Source: a virus
Length of the DNA stretch: 47,412 nucleotides
Reading direction: 5' to 3' (one strand)
Virus record (IMG/VR): IMGVR_UViG_3300017727_000021
Location: 1-47,412 of that record
The position numbers were made by a program, and so were the translations under genes. Positions 16,135 to 24,598 of the stretch are shown one piece after another (positions within the stretch are counted from its first letter, which is position 1; the number at the start of each line of letters is the position of its first letter). The notes beneath the pieces are model-generated. The model saw only the letters and a program-made list of their open reading frames with translations, did no database searches and was not told the origin of the DNA.

Positions 16135-18234
16135 ATGGCACTTTTTACACCCTCTGCTTCTCCTGCTGTAACAGTTAAAGAGATTGATCTTACAGGCGTA
16201 GTGCCTAACGTTCAGACTTCAACTGGTGCATTTGTGGGGAACTTTGGTTGGGGGCCTGTCGGCGTAGCAACTTTAGTCTCAGATGAGACTGGGTTGGTAA
16301 GTACGTTCTCAGCACCAACCGACGATACTTCAGTAGATTTCCATTCTGCTGCGTACTTTCTACGTTACTCGAACTCTATGTTTGTTGTACGCGAACAGGA
16401 TTCTGACGCAAGAAACTCTGTTGCAAACCACACCGGCCTCGGTAGTTTGACTGCACAAACAGTCAACAACTTGGACGCATTTGAGAACCTAACTCTTGAT
16501 AGTTCCGATGGTGCATTCATTGCAAAATATCCAGGCGAACTGGGTAACTCACTAAAGGTCTCTATCTTGGGTTCTGACTCCGATAACGGTGGAGTGACGA
16601 ACTTCAATGCATGGACATACAAAGACCAGTTTGATGGTGCGCCTGGCTCATCACCTTATGTTACTGCTCTCGGCGGTAAGAACGATGAGATCCACGTTGC
16701 GGTCATTGACGAAGACGGTGAGATTACTGGTACTGCTGGAACAGTTCTTGAAACATTCCCATTCTTGTCTGTTGCCAAAAACGCAAAGGCAGCTGACGGA
16801 ACTTCAAACTACTACTACGATGTTCTGAAGATTCGTTCTAACTGGTTGTATGCAACTAATGCATGGACTACTGGTACGACTTCAACCACTCCTGCTGTTG
16901 CTGGTATTTATAGTGCACCGATGGGAACTGCCAGTGTGACAACTGTATTAACAGTCACGGACGGAACTACGACAGTAACTATTGGTAGTGCGGCTTACAC
17001 CTCTCATGCTGATATGATTACTGCTATTCAAGGTGGGACAAATTATGGTTCCCTACTTTATACGGTAAGTCTTTCTGGTACAAACATCGTATTTACCTTC
17101 AAGAGTGCTGGTGCAGTCGCGGCCGCTCCGACTTTCACTAAAGAATCGTCTTCAGTCACAGTAACAGAAACTACGGCTGGTGCTAATGCGGTTACTTCAG
17201 TCTCCGGTAATAACGATTTTAGTGGAGCACTGTGGGGTAGTAACGCAACAACTGCTGGACAAGATTTCAAGGCGGATGTTAAGTGGGGTGCTAGTCAAAT
17301 TGAAAACGAGTGGTCATTCACTTCTGGTGTAACTTCAAGTTCACTGGGAACTGATGACATGCTACGTGGATTTGACAAGTTTGAGGACAAAGAGAATATC
17401 GAAGTAGACTTCTTGATTGCCCCCGAATCACTCGCAGACGCAAGCGCAACTACGATTGTAAATGACCTTGTATCTATTGCTGGTACTACTCGTAAGGACT
17501 GTGTGGCAGTTGCCTCACCTTCTCGTAACGCTGTAGTAGTCACTGGTACTAACACCGCTATCTTAGCGTGTAACAATACCTACACTAAGTCATCCTACTT
17601 AGTACAAGACAACAACTACTTGAAAGTCTTTGATAAGTACAACGACAAATACATCAAGATTCCTGCTGCATCATCCACTGCGGGACTCATGGCTGCTACC
17701 GACTTAGTCGCTGCACCGTGGTTCTCCCCTGCTGGTTCAAGACGAGGACGATATCAAGGTATTACCGATATCATCGTGTCTCCGACTAAGGCAGAACGAG
17801 ATGCATTATATAAAGTAGGCATCAACCCGATTGCTAACATCCCAGGCGAGGGTATCATGCTCTTTGGTGATAAGACCAACGAGTCACGACCATCCGCATT
17901 CGACAGAATCAATGTTCGTCGTTTGTTCTTGGGTGTTGAGAGAGCAATCGCAATTGCAGGACGCAACGTAATGTTTGAGTTCAACGACGAGTTTACTCGT
18001 GCGGAGTTCGTGAACATCGTTGAACCATTCCTTCGTGAGATTCAGGGACGCCGTGGTATCACGGACTTCCGTGTACAATGTGACGAAACGAATAACACCC
18101 CTGCTGTTGTTGATCGCAACGAATTCATCGCAAGCATCTTCATCAAACCTGCTCGTTCTATCAACTATGTGACATTGAACTTTGTCGCTGTTAGAACTGG
18201 TGTCGAGTTTGAAGAAGTCGTTGGCACAGTATAA
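16135..18234 (+). CDS. 18: Tail sheath protein gp18
   Basis: 699 residues (T4 gp18 is 659). The start SPAVTVKEIDLTGVVPNVQTSTGAFVG and the C-terminal NVRRLFLGVERAIAIAGRNVMFEFND followed by FLREIQGRRGITDF are the conserved sheath core shared by all contractile tails. The middle (about 240-380) is Thr/Ser/Ala-rich and probably forms the variable outward domain. It polymerises around the gp19 tube and contracts on infection. AAAGGA precedes ATG 16135, and its own late promoter lies 60 nt upstream. Confidence 0.96.
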   Translation: MALFTPSASPAVTVKEIDLTGVVPNVQTSTGAFVGNFGWGPVGVATLVSDETGLVSTFSAPTDDTSVDFHSAAYFLRYSNSMFVVREQDSDARNSVANHTGLGSLTAQTVNNLDAFENLTLDSSDGAFIAKYPGELGNSLKVSILGSDSDNGGVTNFNAWTYKDQFDGAPGSSPYVTALGGKNDEIHVAVIDEDGEITGTAGTVLETFPFLSVAKNAKAADGTSNYYYDVLKIRSNWLYATNAWTTGTTSTTPAVAGIYSAPMGTASVTTVLTVTDGTTTVTIGSAAYTSHADMITAIQGGTNYGSLLYTVSLSGTNIVFTFKSAGAVAAAPTFTKESSSVTVTETTAGANAVTSVSGNNDFSGALWGSNATTAGQDFKADVKWGASQIENEWSFTSGVTSSSLGTDDMLRGFDKFEDKENIEVDFLIAPESLADASATTIVNDLVSIAGTTRKDCVAVASPSRNAVVVTGTNTAILACNNTYTKSSYLVQDNNYLKVFDKYNDKYIKIPAASSTAGLMAATDLVAAPWFSPAGSRRGRYQGITDIIVSPTKAERDALYKVGINPIANIPGEGIMLFGDKTNESRPSAFDRINVRRLFLGVERAIAIAGRNVMFEFNDEFTRAEFVNIVEPFLREIQGRRGITDFRVQCDETNNTPAVVDRNEFIASIFIKPARSINYVTLNFVAVRTGVEFEEVVGTV

Positions 18235-18244
18235 GGAGTAGGAA

Positions 18245-18772
18245 ATGGCAATTTTAGGTGTAGACGATTTCAAATCGAAACTCAGAGGGGGCGGTGCTCG
18301 TCCTAATCTGTTCAAGGCAACAGTCAACTTTCCTGGCTATGCGGGAGGAGATGTCGAACTGACATCCTTCCTGTGTAAGACAGCTCAGTTACCTGCCTCA
18401 GTCATGAATGTTATTGAAATACCATTCCGTGGTAGACAACTCAAGATTGCGGGTGACCGCACATTTGAGACATGGTCTGTCACTGTCCTGAACGATACGG
18501 ACTTCAATGTTCGTAACGCAATGGAACGATGGATGAATGGTATCAATAGTCACAGTGCAAACACTGGTTTGACTAACCCTATTGACTATCAGGCAGACTT
18601 GATTGTTGAACAACTAGATCGTGACGAAAGTGTGATCAAGAAGTACAACTTCCGTGGTTGTTTCCCAGTGAACGTCAGTGCTATTGACGTAAGCTATGAG
18701 ACAGTAGATACCGTGGAAGAGTTCACAGTAGAGTTCCAAGTACAATACTGGGAATCTGACACAACTAGTTAA
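18245..18772 (+). CDS. 19: Tail tube protein gp19
   Basis: 175 residues (T4 gp19 is 163). GGGARPNLFKATVNFPGY, IEIPFRGRQLKIAGDRTFETWSVTV and the C-terminal EEFTVEFQVQYWES match the T4 tube protein closely. Hexamer rings stack to form the DNA conduit. An AAGGAG ribosome site precedes the ATG, 10 nt after the gp18 stop. A hairpin terminator follows at 18788-18815, so gp18-gp19 form one transcription unit. Confidence 0.96.
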   Translation: MAILGVDDFKSKLRGGGARPNLFKATVNFPGYAGGDVELTSFLCKTAQLPASVMNVIEIPFRGRQLKIAGDRTFETWSVTVLNDTDFNVRNAMERWMNGINSHSANTGLTNPIDYQADLIVEQLDRDESVIKKYNFRGCFPVNVSAIDVSYETVDTVEEFTVEFQVQYWESDTTS

Positions 18773-18787
18773 TCTAGTTATAAGTAG

Positions 18788-18815
18788 AGGGGTAGGGTAG
18801 TCCTACCCCTTTATT
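18788..18815 (+). terminator. Rho-independent terminator between gp19 and gp20
   Basis: AGGGGTAGG (18788-18796), loop GTAGT, CCTACCCCT (18802-18810): a perfect 9-bp stem followed by TTATT. It ends 13 nt before the chosen gp20 start, so gp20 message arises only by read-through or another promoter. Confidence 0.85.
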
Positions 18816-18827
18816 ATGAGGAAAGTA

Positions 18828-20342
18828 ATGGCAGAACAAGACAATAGTATTCTCAAACTCTTTGGTTTTGAAATCAAGAGACAGGATAAACCTGAGAAAG
18901 AGAAAGACAAGTTAAAGTCGATTGTTGCCCCCACCGATGAAGATGGTGCGGGTTATGTCACTGCGTCTGGTAGCCACTATGGTCAATATATTGACATGGA
19001 AGGTAGTCAGGCAAAGGACAACCAACAACTCATAGTCAAGTACCGTGGAGTTGCGACTCATCCAGAAGTAGATGCTGCAATCGAAGACATTGTCAATGAA
19101 TCTATTGTGGGTTCCGAGATGGATGTCTCGTGTGAAATTAATCTGGACAAGGTAGAGGCTCCAGACAGTATCAAGAAACAAATGACCGAAGAGTTCAACA
19201 ACATCTATTCAATGTTGAAATTCACCGATCTGGGTCATGATATATTCCGTTCATTCTATGTAGATGGTCGTATTTACCACCACCTTGTAGCGAATGAATC
19301 AAATCTGAAAGCAGGTATCCAAGAGATCAGAACGATTGATGCTGCTAAGATTCGTAAAGTAAAAGAAGTAAAACACAAGAAAGACCCTGTAACGGGTGCA
19401 AAAGTTGTAGAGAAAGTTTCTGAGTTCTATATCTATCAAGAGAAGGCAGGAACCAACCAAGGGGTAAGGTTATCCCCCGATTCAGTATCATATGTGTCGA
19501 GTGGTCTACTAGACCCCAGCAAGAAGCAGGTAGTATCCTATCTCCACAAGGCACTAAAACCAATCAACCAGTTACGCATGATGGAAGACTCCTTGGTCAT
19601 CTATCGTTTGGCCCGTGCACCAGAACGTCGAATCTTCTATATCGATGTGGGTAACATGCCACGTAACAAATCTGAAGCGTATATGCGTGACATCATGTCT
19701 CGGTATCGCAACAAGATTGTATATGATTCCAGTACAGGTCAACTAAAAGATGACCGCAAGCACATGTCAATGCTCGAAGACTTCTGGTTGCCTCGTAGAG
19801 AAGGTGGTCGTGGCACAGAGATAAGTACATTACCAGGCGGTGAGAACCTTGGTCAGATTGATGACATCCTGTACTTCCAGAAGAGACTGTACCGTTCATT
19901 GAATGTACCTGTCAATCGTCTGGAGCAAGAAGCACAGTTTACACTAGGACGATCAACCGAGATCTCTAGGGACGAAGTAAAGTTCCAGAAGTTTATTGAC
20001 CGTCTGCGTAGAAGATTCTCAATGTTGTTTACTGGGATACTCAAGAAACAACTTATCCTCAAAGGTGTTATTACCGAACAGGATTGGGAAGAGTGGAAGT
20101 CTGCTATTACGGTTGACTTCCAACGCGACAATCACTTTACTGAACTGAAGAATGCAGAACTGTTACAGAACAGACTACAGACTTTGGATTCAGTATCACA
20201 GTATGTGGGTGAGTACTTCTCCCGTGAGTGGGCTATGAAGAATGTCATGATGATGTCTGATGAGGACATCGAAGAAATGAAGCAACAGGTCGAAGCAGAG
20301 AACTCTGTGGTAGACGAAGATGAGGAAACTAATGATGAGTGA
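18828..20342 (+). CDS. 20: Portal protein gp20
   Basis: 504 residues from ATG 18828 (T4 gp20 is 524); GAGGAAAG at 18818-18825 favours this over the in-frame ATG at 18816. Portal hallmarks include KYRGVATHPEVDAAIEDIVNE, the stem region IEDSLVIYR-like MMEDSLVIYRLARAPERRIFYIDVG, and GRGTEISTLPGGENLGQIDDILYFQKRLYRSLNVP. It is the dodecameric head vertex on which the prohead assembles and through which gp17 packages DNA. The acidic C-terminus overlaps the start of the gp67-like gene. Confidence 0.95.
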   Translation: MAEQDNSILKLFGFEIKRQDKPEKEKDKLKSIVAPTDEDGAGYVTASGSHYGQYIDMEGSQAKDNQQLIVKYRGVATHPEVDAAIEDIVNESIVGSEMDVSCEINLDKVEAPDSIKKQMTEEFNNIYSMLKFTDLGHDIFRSFYVDGRIYHHLVANESNLKAGIQEIRTIDAAKIRKVKEVKHKKDPVTGAKVVEKVSEFYIYQEKAGTNQGVRLSPDSVSYVSSGLLDPSKKQVVSYLHKALKPINQLRMMEDSLVIYRLARAPERRIFYIDVGNMPRNKSEAYMRDIMSRYRNKIVYDSSTGQLKDDRKHMSMLEDFWLPRREGGRGTEISTLPGGENLGQIDDILYFQKRLYRSLNVPVNRLEQEAQFTLGRSTEISRDEVKFQKFIDRLRRRFSMLFTGILKKQLILKGVITEQDWEEWKSAITVDFQRDNHFTELKNAELLQNRLQTLDSVSQYVGEYFSREWAMKNVMMMSDEDIEEMKQQVEAENSVVDEDEETNDE

Positions 20343-20640
20343 AGTAGAAGAGTTGGAACAGGAAGTTGAGATTTCTGCTGTCGAACAGATGATTAATCAG
20401 ATCAGTGCTGGAGACTTAAATAAAGCAGAGGGATCATTTCATAGTATTATTCAAGATAAGATGGCTGATGCACTAGAAGCACAACGCATTGCAACAGCAC
20501 AGGCAATCTTCAATGGTCAGGATGATGACATTGAGGATGGTGATGAAGATCTAGAAGTCGAAGACGAAACGGATGATTTTCTTGAAATAGAGGATGAAGA
20601 AGACGATGAAATCGTAGAGGATGAGGTTGAAGAAGATTAG
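20335..20640 (+). CDS. 67: Acidic prohead core protein, gp67-like
   Basis: 101 residues from ATG 20335 (GATGAGGAA upstream; in-frame ATGs at 20332 and 20320 are alternatives). The last third is almost wholly Glu/Asp (VEDETDDFLEIEDEEDDEIVEDEVEED). T4 gp67 (pip) is likewise small and very acidic and lies directly after gp20; it is part of the scaffold core that is degraded by gp21. The central SIIQDKMADALEAQRIATAQAIF is helical. The identification relies on position and composition. Confidence 0.75.
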   Translation: MSEVEELEQEVEISAVEQMINQISAGDLNKAEGSFHSIIQDKMADALEAQRIATAQAIFNGQDDDIEDGDEDLEVEDETDDFLEIEDEEDDEIVEDEVEED

Positions 20641-20707
20641 TATTCAACCCTCCCCGTAACGCTGAGCTATTTTATCATAAAAAACATCGTTTGTCAAGAA
20701 CTTTATT
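20638..20707 (+). repeat. Intergenic element, copy 1 (copy 2 at 33544-33613)
   Basis: Starting at the TAG stop of the gp67-like gene, 67 bases after the stop match the segment after the TAG at 33544 at 43 positions without gaps. Shared blocks are AACCCTCCC, TTTTA, AAAACAT and TGTCAAG. Copy 1 ends in the late promoter of the next gene. Function unknown. Confidence 0.7.
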
Positions 20708-20709
20708 CT

Positions 20710-20717
20710 TATAAATA
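20710..20717 (+). promoter_or_regulatory. T4-type late promoter TATAAATA for the head gene block
   Basis: Exact late element five bases before ATG 20723. With T4 spacing the RNA starts on that A. Downstream lie the gp68-position gene, gp21, gp22 and gp23 with no other late promoter seen, so this may drive the whole capsid block to the terminator at 24018. Confidence 0.8.
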
Positions 20718-20722
20718 ATACT

Positions 20723-20941
20723 ATGAAATCTTTCAAAGACATTATGGTAGAAGTCAAGGGCAAGAAACCCAAGGGTGAGGTTGTCTTTGACAAAAAAATA
20801 AAACGTATCCCCGTTCTTATTGTAAAGGACAAGGGGACTTTGCCTTTTGTGGTATACATTGATGGTGACAAACTAGACGCCTTCAAGACACAAAAGGATG
20901 CAGAAAAGTCTGCTATGAAGGTAATACAGGAATTGACTTAA
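20723..20941 (+). CDS. Small basic protein in the gp68 (prohead core) position
   Basis: 72 residues, rich in Lys (MKSFKDIMVEVKGKKPKGEVVFDKKIKRIPVLIVKDKG), then YIDGDKLDAFKTQKDAEKSAMKVIQEL. It stands between the gp67-like gene and gp21, where T4 has gene 68, a minor prohead core protein. I cannot confirm homology by sequence alone. It follows a late promoter with almost no leader and shows no clear ribosome site. Its stop overlaps the gp21 start (TAATG). Confidence 0.7.
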   Translation: MKSFKDIMVEVKGKKPKGEVVFDKKIKRIPVLIVKDKGTLPFVVYIDGDKLDAFKTQKDAEKSAMKVIQELT

Positions 20942-21603
20942 TGAAACTTATTACTGAGTTTACCGAGAACGACACTCTACAATGTATCGTAGAGAAGAAA
21001 GAGAATGGCGAGAAGAACTACGTCATCGAAGGCGTTTTCGCACAGGCAGACAAAAAGAATCGAAACGGGCGTGTTTATCCCAAGGCAATCATGGAGAATG
21101 CCGTAAATAAATACGTGACCGAACAGGTTAGCAAGAAACGTGCAGTAGGGGAACTAAACCACCCTGAAGGCCCGACTGTTAACTTGGATAAAGTTTCACA
21201 CCTCATCACCGATCTCAAATTTGAGGGAAATGATGTGGTTGGAAAGGCACAAATATTGGAAACCCCAATGGGTAAGATTGTAAAAGGTCTCCTTGATGGT
21301 GGTGTACAACTAGGTGTGTCAACTCGTGGTATGGGTAGCCTTGAGCAACGAAACGGCGCAATGGTCGTTAAAGACGACTTTATTCTTAGTACTGTTGACA
21401 TAGTACAAGACCCTAGCGCACCTGAAGCATTTGTTAATGGTATCATGGAAGGTGTAGACTGGGTTTGGAATAACGGTGTTTTGACTGCACAGGTAATTGA
21501 AAAAATGGAGACTGAAATTAAAACTGCTCCGAAACCTGTCTTGTATGAGACAAGTGTTCGAGAGTTTAAGAATTTCCTCTCGTTACTAAAGTCTAGAACG
21601 TAA
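20941..21603 (+). CDS. 21: Prohead core protein protease gp21
   Basis: 220 residues (T4 gp21 is 212). The serine-protease fold of the T4 prohead protease family is shown by GELNHP with the catalytic His (H74) and GVSTRG with the nucleophile Ser (S127), and by the early NRNGRVYPKAIM. It is embedded in the prohead core, activates itself, and cleaves core and capsid proteins after L-x-E or I-x-E. It is followed by gp22 and gp23, its main substrates. Confidence 0.95.
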   Translation: MKLITEFTENDTLQCIVEKKENGEKNYVIEGVFAQADKKNRNGRVYPKAIMENAVNKYVTEQVSKKRAVGELNHPEGPTVNLDKVSHLITDLKFEGNDVVGKAQILETPMGKIVKGLLDGGVQLGVSTRGMGSLEQRNGAMVVKDDFILSTVDIVQDPSAPEAFVNGIMEGVDWVWNNGVLTAQVIEKMETEIKTAPKPVLYETSVREFKNFLSLLKSRT

Positions 21604-21613
21604 GGAGTCTAAA

Positions 21614-22651
21614 ATGACTGAAGAAGTAAATCAAGAGGTCGAACTCCACGATGAGGTAACAGACGAAATCGTGGAAGAAACTCTCGAAGAAGCAGCACCT
21701 GCTCCTAAAGGGAAAGCCGATGCAAAAGCAGCTGACGAAGAAGAGTCAATTGCTACTGTGGACAAGGCAGGCGATGCAACAAGCAAAGCTCCTGTTCCAA
21801 AGACAAAGGCGGGTATGATTAATGCTATGAGCATGAAGTTACATTCTATGAAGAAGAGTGACCTCGCAGCCTCATACGGTAAAATGATGGGCGAAGAAGT
21901 GGAAGTAGAAGATTCAATCGTGGAAACACAGGTTGATACCTCTGCTGAACTGGACGCATTAGTCGAGTCTGAAGCTACACTCAGTGATGAGTTCAAAGCA
22001 AAAACCGCAGTAATCTTTGAAGCAGCTGTGAAGTCAAAACTATCAGAAGAAGTTGATAGAATTGAAGCACAGTACAAGGAAGAGTTGGCAGAAGAAATTT
22101 CTTCTACTAAGTCAGAACTTGTAGAAAAAGTAGACAGCTACCTAAACTATGTAGTTGAAACTTGGATGGAAGAGAACCAAATTGCAATCCAAAACGGTCT
22201 TCGTACCGAGATTGCTGAGACCTTCATGGACAAGATGAAAGATCTGTTCGTAGAGTCTTACATTGAAGTACCTGAATCCAAGGTTGATCTGGTTGACGAA
22301 CTGGCTGAGTCAGTAGAAGAGTTGGAAACGCGACTCAACGAAACTACTCAGAAAGTTATTGACACTACAGAGGAACTGGAAGTATACAAGCGTGACACGA
22401 TCATTCGTGAAGCGTCACGTGACCTTGCAGAAACTCAGGTTGAAAAACTGAAGTCACTCGTAGAGAGTGTTGACTTTGATGACGAAGATTCTTTCGCATC
22501 TAAGGTCAAGACGATCAAAGAGTCATACTTCAAAAAAGAAATTATTGATGGTGAAGAAGTTGAACAAGTAATGGAAGATGCTGACCAAGAAGTTGAAGTA
22601 TCATCTGTTATGGAACACTATCTTGCAACTATCAACAAGACAGCAAAATAA
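21614..22651 (+). CDS. 22: Prohead scaffold protein gp22
   Basis: 345 residues (T4 gp22 is 269). The sequence is acidic and helical throughout with long coiled-coil stretches (SAELDALVESEATLSDEFKAK, VDLVDELAESVEELETRLNE). The first ~65 residues are Glu/Ala/Lys-rich and probably disordered. Such a protein forms the internal scaffold removed by gp21. Several L-x-E sites suitable for gp21 are visible. AAGGAG precedes the start, and the gene is 10 nt from gp23, consistent with co-transcription. Confidence 0.92.
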   Translation: MTEEVNQEVELHDEVTDEIVEETLEEAAPAPKGKADAKAADEEESIATVDKAGDATSKAPVPKTKAGMINAMSMKLHSMKKSDLAASYGKMMGEEVEVEDSIVETQVDTSAELDALVESEATLSDEFKAKTAVIFEAAVKSKLSEEVDRIEAQYKEELAEEISSTKSELVEKVDSYLNYVVETWMEENQIAIQNGLRTEIAETFMDKMKDLFVESYIEVPESKVDLVDELAESVEELETRLNETTQKVIDTTEELEVYKRDTIIREASRDLAETQVEKLKSLVESVDFDDEDSFASKVKTIKESYFKKEIIDGEEVEQVMEDADQEVEVSSVMEHYLATINKTAK

Positions 22652-22661
22652 GGAATAAAAA

Positions 22662-23975
22662 ATGCAATCTTACGATACTTTAATCGAAAAGTGGGCCCCC
22701 GTCCTTGACGCCCCCGCTGCTGGTGAGATCACTGATCCTCACCGCCGTGCAGTTACTGCTGCAATCCTCGAAAACCAAGAAAAGGCAATCGCTGAAGAGC
22801 GTTCTGCTTCTGCTGGTTTCTTGTCAGAAAACGCTGCTGCTGGTGCGAACAACACTGGTTCAGTAAACAACTTTGACCCCGTACTGATCTCACTGGTTCG
22901 TCGTGCAATGCCTAACCTTATGGCATACGACATCTGTGGTGTACAGCCAATGAATGGCCCAACGGGTCTTATCTTCGCAATGAAGTCACGCTACCAAGGT
23001 GGTTCAACTTCAAACCGTGAAGCATTGTTCAACGAAGCCGAGACTCGTTTCTCTGGTGATTCTAGTGGTACTCATGACTCAGATAATGCTTCTGGTTGGA
23101 ATGGTATTGACTCTCAAGGCGCACGTTTGACTGCACTTGCTGCAGGCGGAATGCCTACTGCTGATGCTGAAGCATTGGGTCGCACTGGTGGTTCATCTTT
23201 CAACGAGATGGGATTCACCATTGAACGTCAGACGGTTACTGCTGAAAGTCGTGCACTGAAGGCGGAATACACGCTGGAACTGGCACAAGACCTCAAGGCA
23301 ATCCACGGTTTGGATGCAGAGACTGAGTTGGCAAACATTTTGTCTACTGAGATTCTTGCTGAAATCAACCGCGAAGTAGTTCGTACTGTAAACAGCCAGG
23401 CGAAGACTGGTGCACAACAGGGCAACGTAACTGCCAAGGGTGTTTTCAACTTGTCATCTGATGCAGATGGTCGTTGGAGTGCTGAGAAGTTCAAGGGTCT
23501 GACTGTACAGATTGACCGCGAAGCAAACGTCATTGCTAAAGAAACTCGTCGTGGAAAGGGTAACGTAGTTATCTGTTCTTCAGATGTTGCTACTGCTTTG
23601 GCTGCCGCTGGTTCTTTGGACTACGCTCCTGCCATTGCTAACAACCTTCAGGTTGATGACACTGGTAACACTTTTGCAGGTGTATTGAACGGACGTATCC
23701 GTGTATACATCGATCCCTATGCTAACACTGATTACGTCACTGTTGGATACAAGGGTCAGAACCCATATGACAGTGGTGTATTCTACTGCCCATACGTTCC
23801 TCTGCAAATGGTTAAGGCCGTTGGCGAAAATGACTTCCAACCACGTATCGGGTTTAAGACTCGTTATGGTATGGCGTCTAACCCATTCGTAGGTGCTACG
23901 CCTGCCAATGGTCTCGCTACGGTTAAGACCAACCAATACTACCGTATCTTCAAGGTAACAAACATCTTGGATTAA
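22662..23975 (+). CDS. 23: Major capsid protein gp23
   Basis: 437 residues (T4 gp23 is 521). LISLVRRAMPNLMAYDICGVQPMNGPTGLIFAMKSRY is the diagnostic gp23 segment. The C-terminal GFKTRYGMASNPF is also conserved. The leader (residues 1-56) ends FLSE, and cleavage after E56 by gp21 would produce the mature protein starting NAAAGANN. Codons are strongly biased to a few favoured triplets, as expected for the most abundant virion protein. The gene is followed by a very strong terminator. Confidence 0.97.
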   Translation: MQSYDTLIEKWAPVLDAPAAGEITDPHRRAVTAAILENQEKAIAEERSASAGFLSENAAAGANNTGSVNNFDPVLISLVRRAMPNLMAYDICGVQPMNGPTGLIFAMKSRYQGGSTSNREALFNEAETRFSGDSSGTHDSDNASGWNGIDSQGARLTALAAGGMPTADAEALGRTGGSSFNEMGFTIERQTVTAESRALKAEYTLELAQDLKAIHGLDAETELANILSTEILAEINREVVRTVNSQAKTGAQQGNVTAKGVFNLSSDADGRWSAEKFKGLTVQIDREANVIAKETRRGKGNVVICSSDVATALAAAGSLDYAPAIANNLQVDDTGNTFAGVLNGRIRVYIDPYANTDYVTVGYKGQNPYDSGVFYCPYVPLQMVKAVGENDFQPRIGFKTRYGMASNPFVGATPANGLATVKTNQYYRIFKVTNILD

Positions 23976-24017
23976 GATTGGTATAAAAATAAGAGTGAGG
24001 TCTACTCACCATTTTAT

Positions 24018-24043
24018 AGGGGTACTTCGGTACCCCTTTTTTT
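24018..24043 (+). terminator. Strong rho-independent terminator after gp23
   Basis: AGGGGTAC (24018-24025), loop TTCG, GTACCCCT (24030-24037), then TTTTTT: an 8-bp GC-rich stem with a C(UUCG)G tetraloop and a U tract. A weaker stem GTGAG/CTCAC (23995-24009) precedes it. It should end capsid transcription completely. Confidence 0.95.
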
Positions 24044-24057
24044 ATGCAAAAAAAGTG

Positions 24058-24086
24058 TTGACAAACCTTGCCAGATCCTCTATAAT
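24058..24086 (+). promoter_or_regulatory. Consensus sigma70 promoter TTGACA-17-TATAAT
   Basis: Perfect -35 (24058-24063) and -10 (24081-24086) with a 17-nt spacer, directly behind the gp23 terminator. It would drive the small early genes from 24119. Confidence 0.92.
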
Positions 24087-24118
24087 ACTCGTATTGAAAC
24101 TAAGAAAGGATCTAGGTA

Positions 24119-24394
24119 ATGGATCATATCGATATCTTTATGGATCAGGCATTCGTCCAAGTGGACGGAAAAATGGTTCTTGGAGTGGATAAGTATCAGT
24201 TCCGTGAGGCACTGAAAGCATTAATGCTTGCGGGTGGTGACGCGATGTATAACTATACGCGAGACCTTCAGGGTAACCTTGGAAATGGTCTGGAGTCTCT
24301 GAATGCTTCCACATATGGCACTCCATACTTCAATACCGAAGAGGACGCACAGTCCTATATCGATGGACTACGAACTGAACTGGTGGGACGATAG
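24119..24394 (+). CDS. Small early protein, function unknown
   Basis: 91 residues starting MDHIDIFMDQAFVQVDGKMVLGVDKYQ, ATG 24119 behind AGAAAGGA. The body is helical (FREALKALMLAGGDAMYNYTRDL) and ends NTEEDAQSYIDGLRTELVG. No motif that I recognise. It is first behind a perfect sigma70 promoter, so strong early expression and a role in host takeover are plausible. Two further tiny genes follow within 60 nt. Confidence 0.65.
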   Translation: MDHIDIFMDQAFVQVDGKMVLGVDKYQFREALKALMLAGGDAMYNYTRDLQGNLGNGLESLNASTYGTPYFNTEEDAQSYIDGLRTELVGR

Positions 24395-24395
24395 A

Positions 24396-24455
24396 ATGGA
24401 AATAGTGTTTGTAATAGGGTTTATAGTGGGGTTTCTCATAGGGAGGATTAGATAA
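24396..24455 (+). CDS. Micro-membrane peptide (19 aa)
   Basis: ATG 24396 to TAA 24453-24455 encodes MEIVFVIGFIVGFLIGRIR, a single hydrophobic helix with a basic end, just long enough to cross a membrane. The stop overlaps the next start (TAATG). A convincing ribosome site is not obvious, but coupling to the gene upstream, whose stop is two bases before, is possible. Confidence 0.45.
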   Translation: MEIVFVIGFIVGFLIGRIR

Positions 24456-24598
24456 TGGAATATGATTATAAACGGTTGATCACGAATGCTTACAACGCAA
24501 AGAAGCGATGTAAGTCCGAGTGGGGTCAGAAATACTGGGCTCGTGTAATGACTGAGTTAGTTGATAACATGCAGAAACAACCGCCGAATCTCTTATAA
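24455..24598 (+). CDS. Small basic protein (47 aa), function unknown
   Basis: ATG 24455 follows a strong GGGAGG ribosome site at 24441-24446. The product begins MEYDYKRLITNAYNAKKRCK and continues SEWGQKYWARVMTELVDNM, a helical, basic small protein. Its stop codon lies inside the late promoter TATAAATA of the next gene, so early and late units abut here. No family recognised. Confidence 0.6.
   Translation: MEYDYKRLITNAYNAKKRCKSEWGQKYWARVMTELVDNMQKQPPNLL

Noticed and set aside
17884-18327. Minus-strand open frame across the gp18/gp19 junction
   Set aside because: Shadow of two strongly coding + strand genes, low-complexity product, no promoter seen.
21631-22077. Minus-strand Ser-rich frame opposite gp22
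   Set aside because: Mirror of the Glu/Ala-rich gp22 sequence (GAA read as TTC and similar); no independent support.
23995-24192. Plus-strand open frame spanning the gp23 terminator and the promoter at 24058
   Set aside because: It runs through a strong terminator and a consensus promoter and overlaps gene 24119 in another frame.
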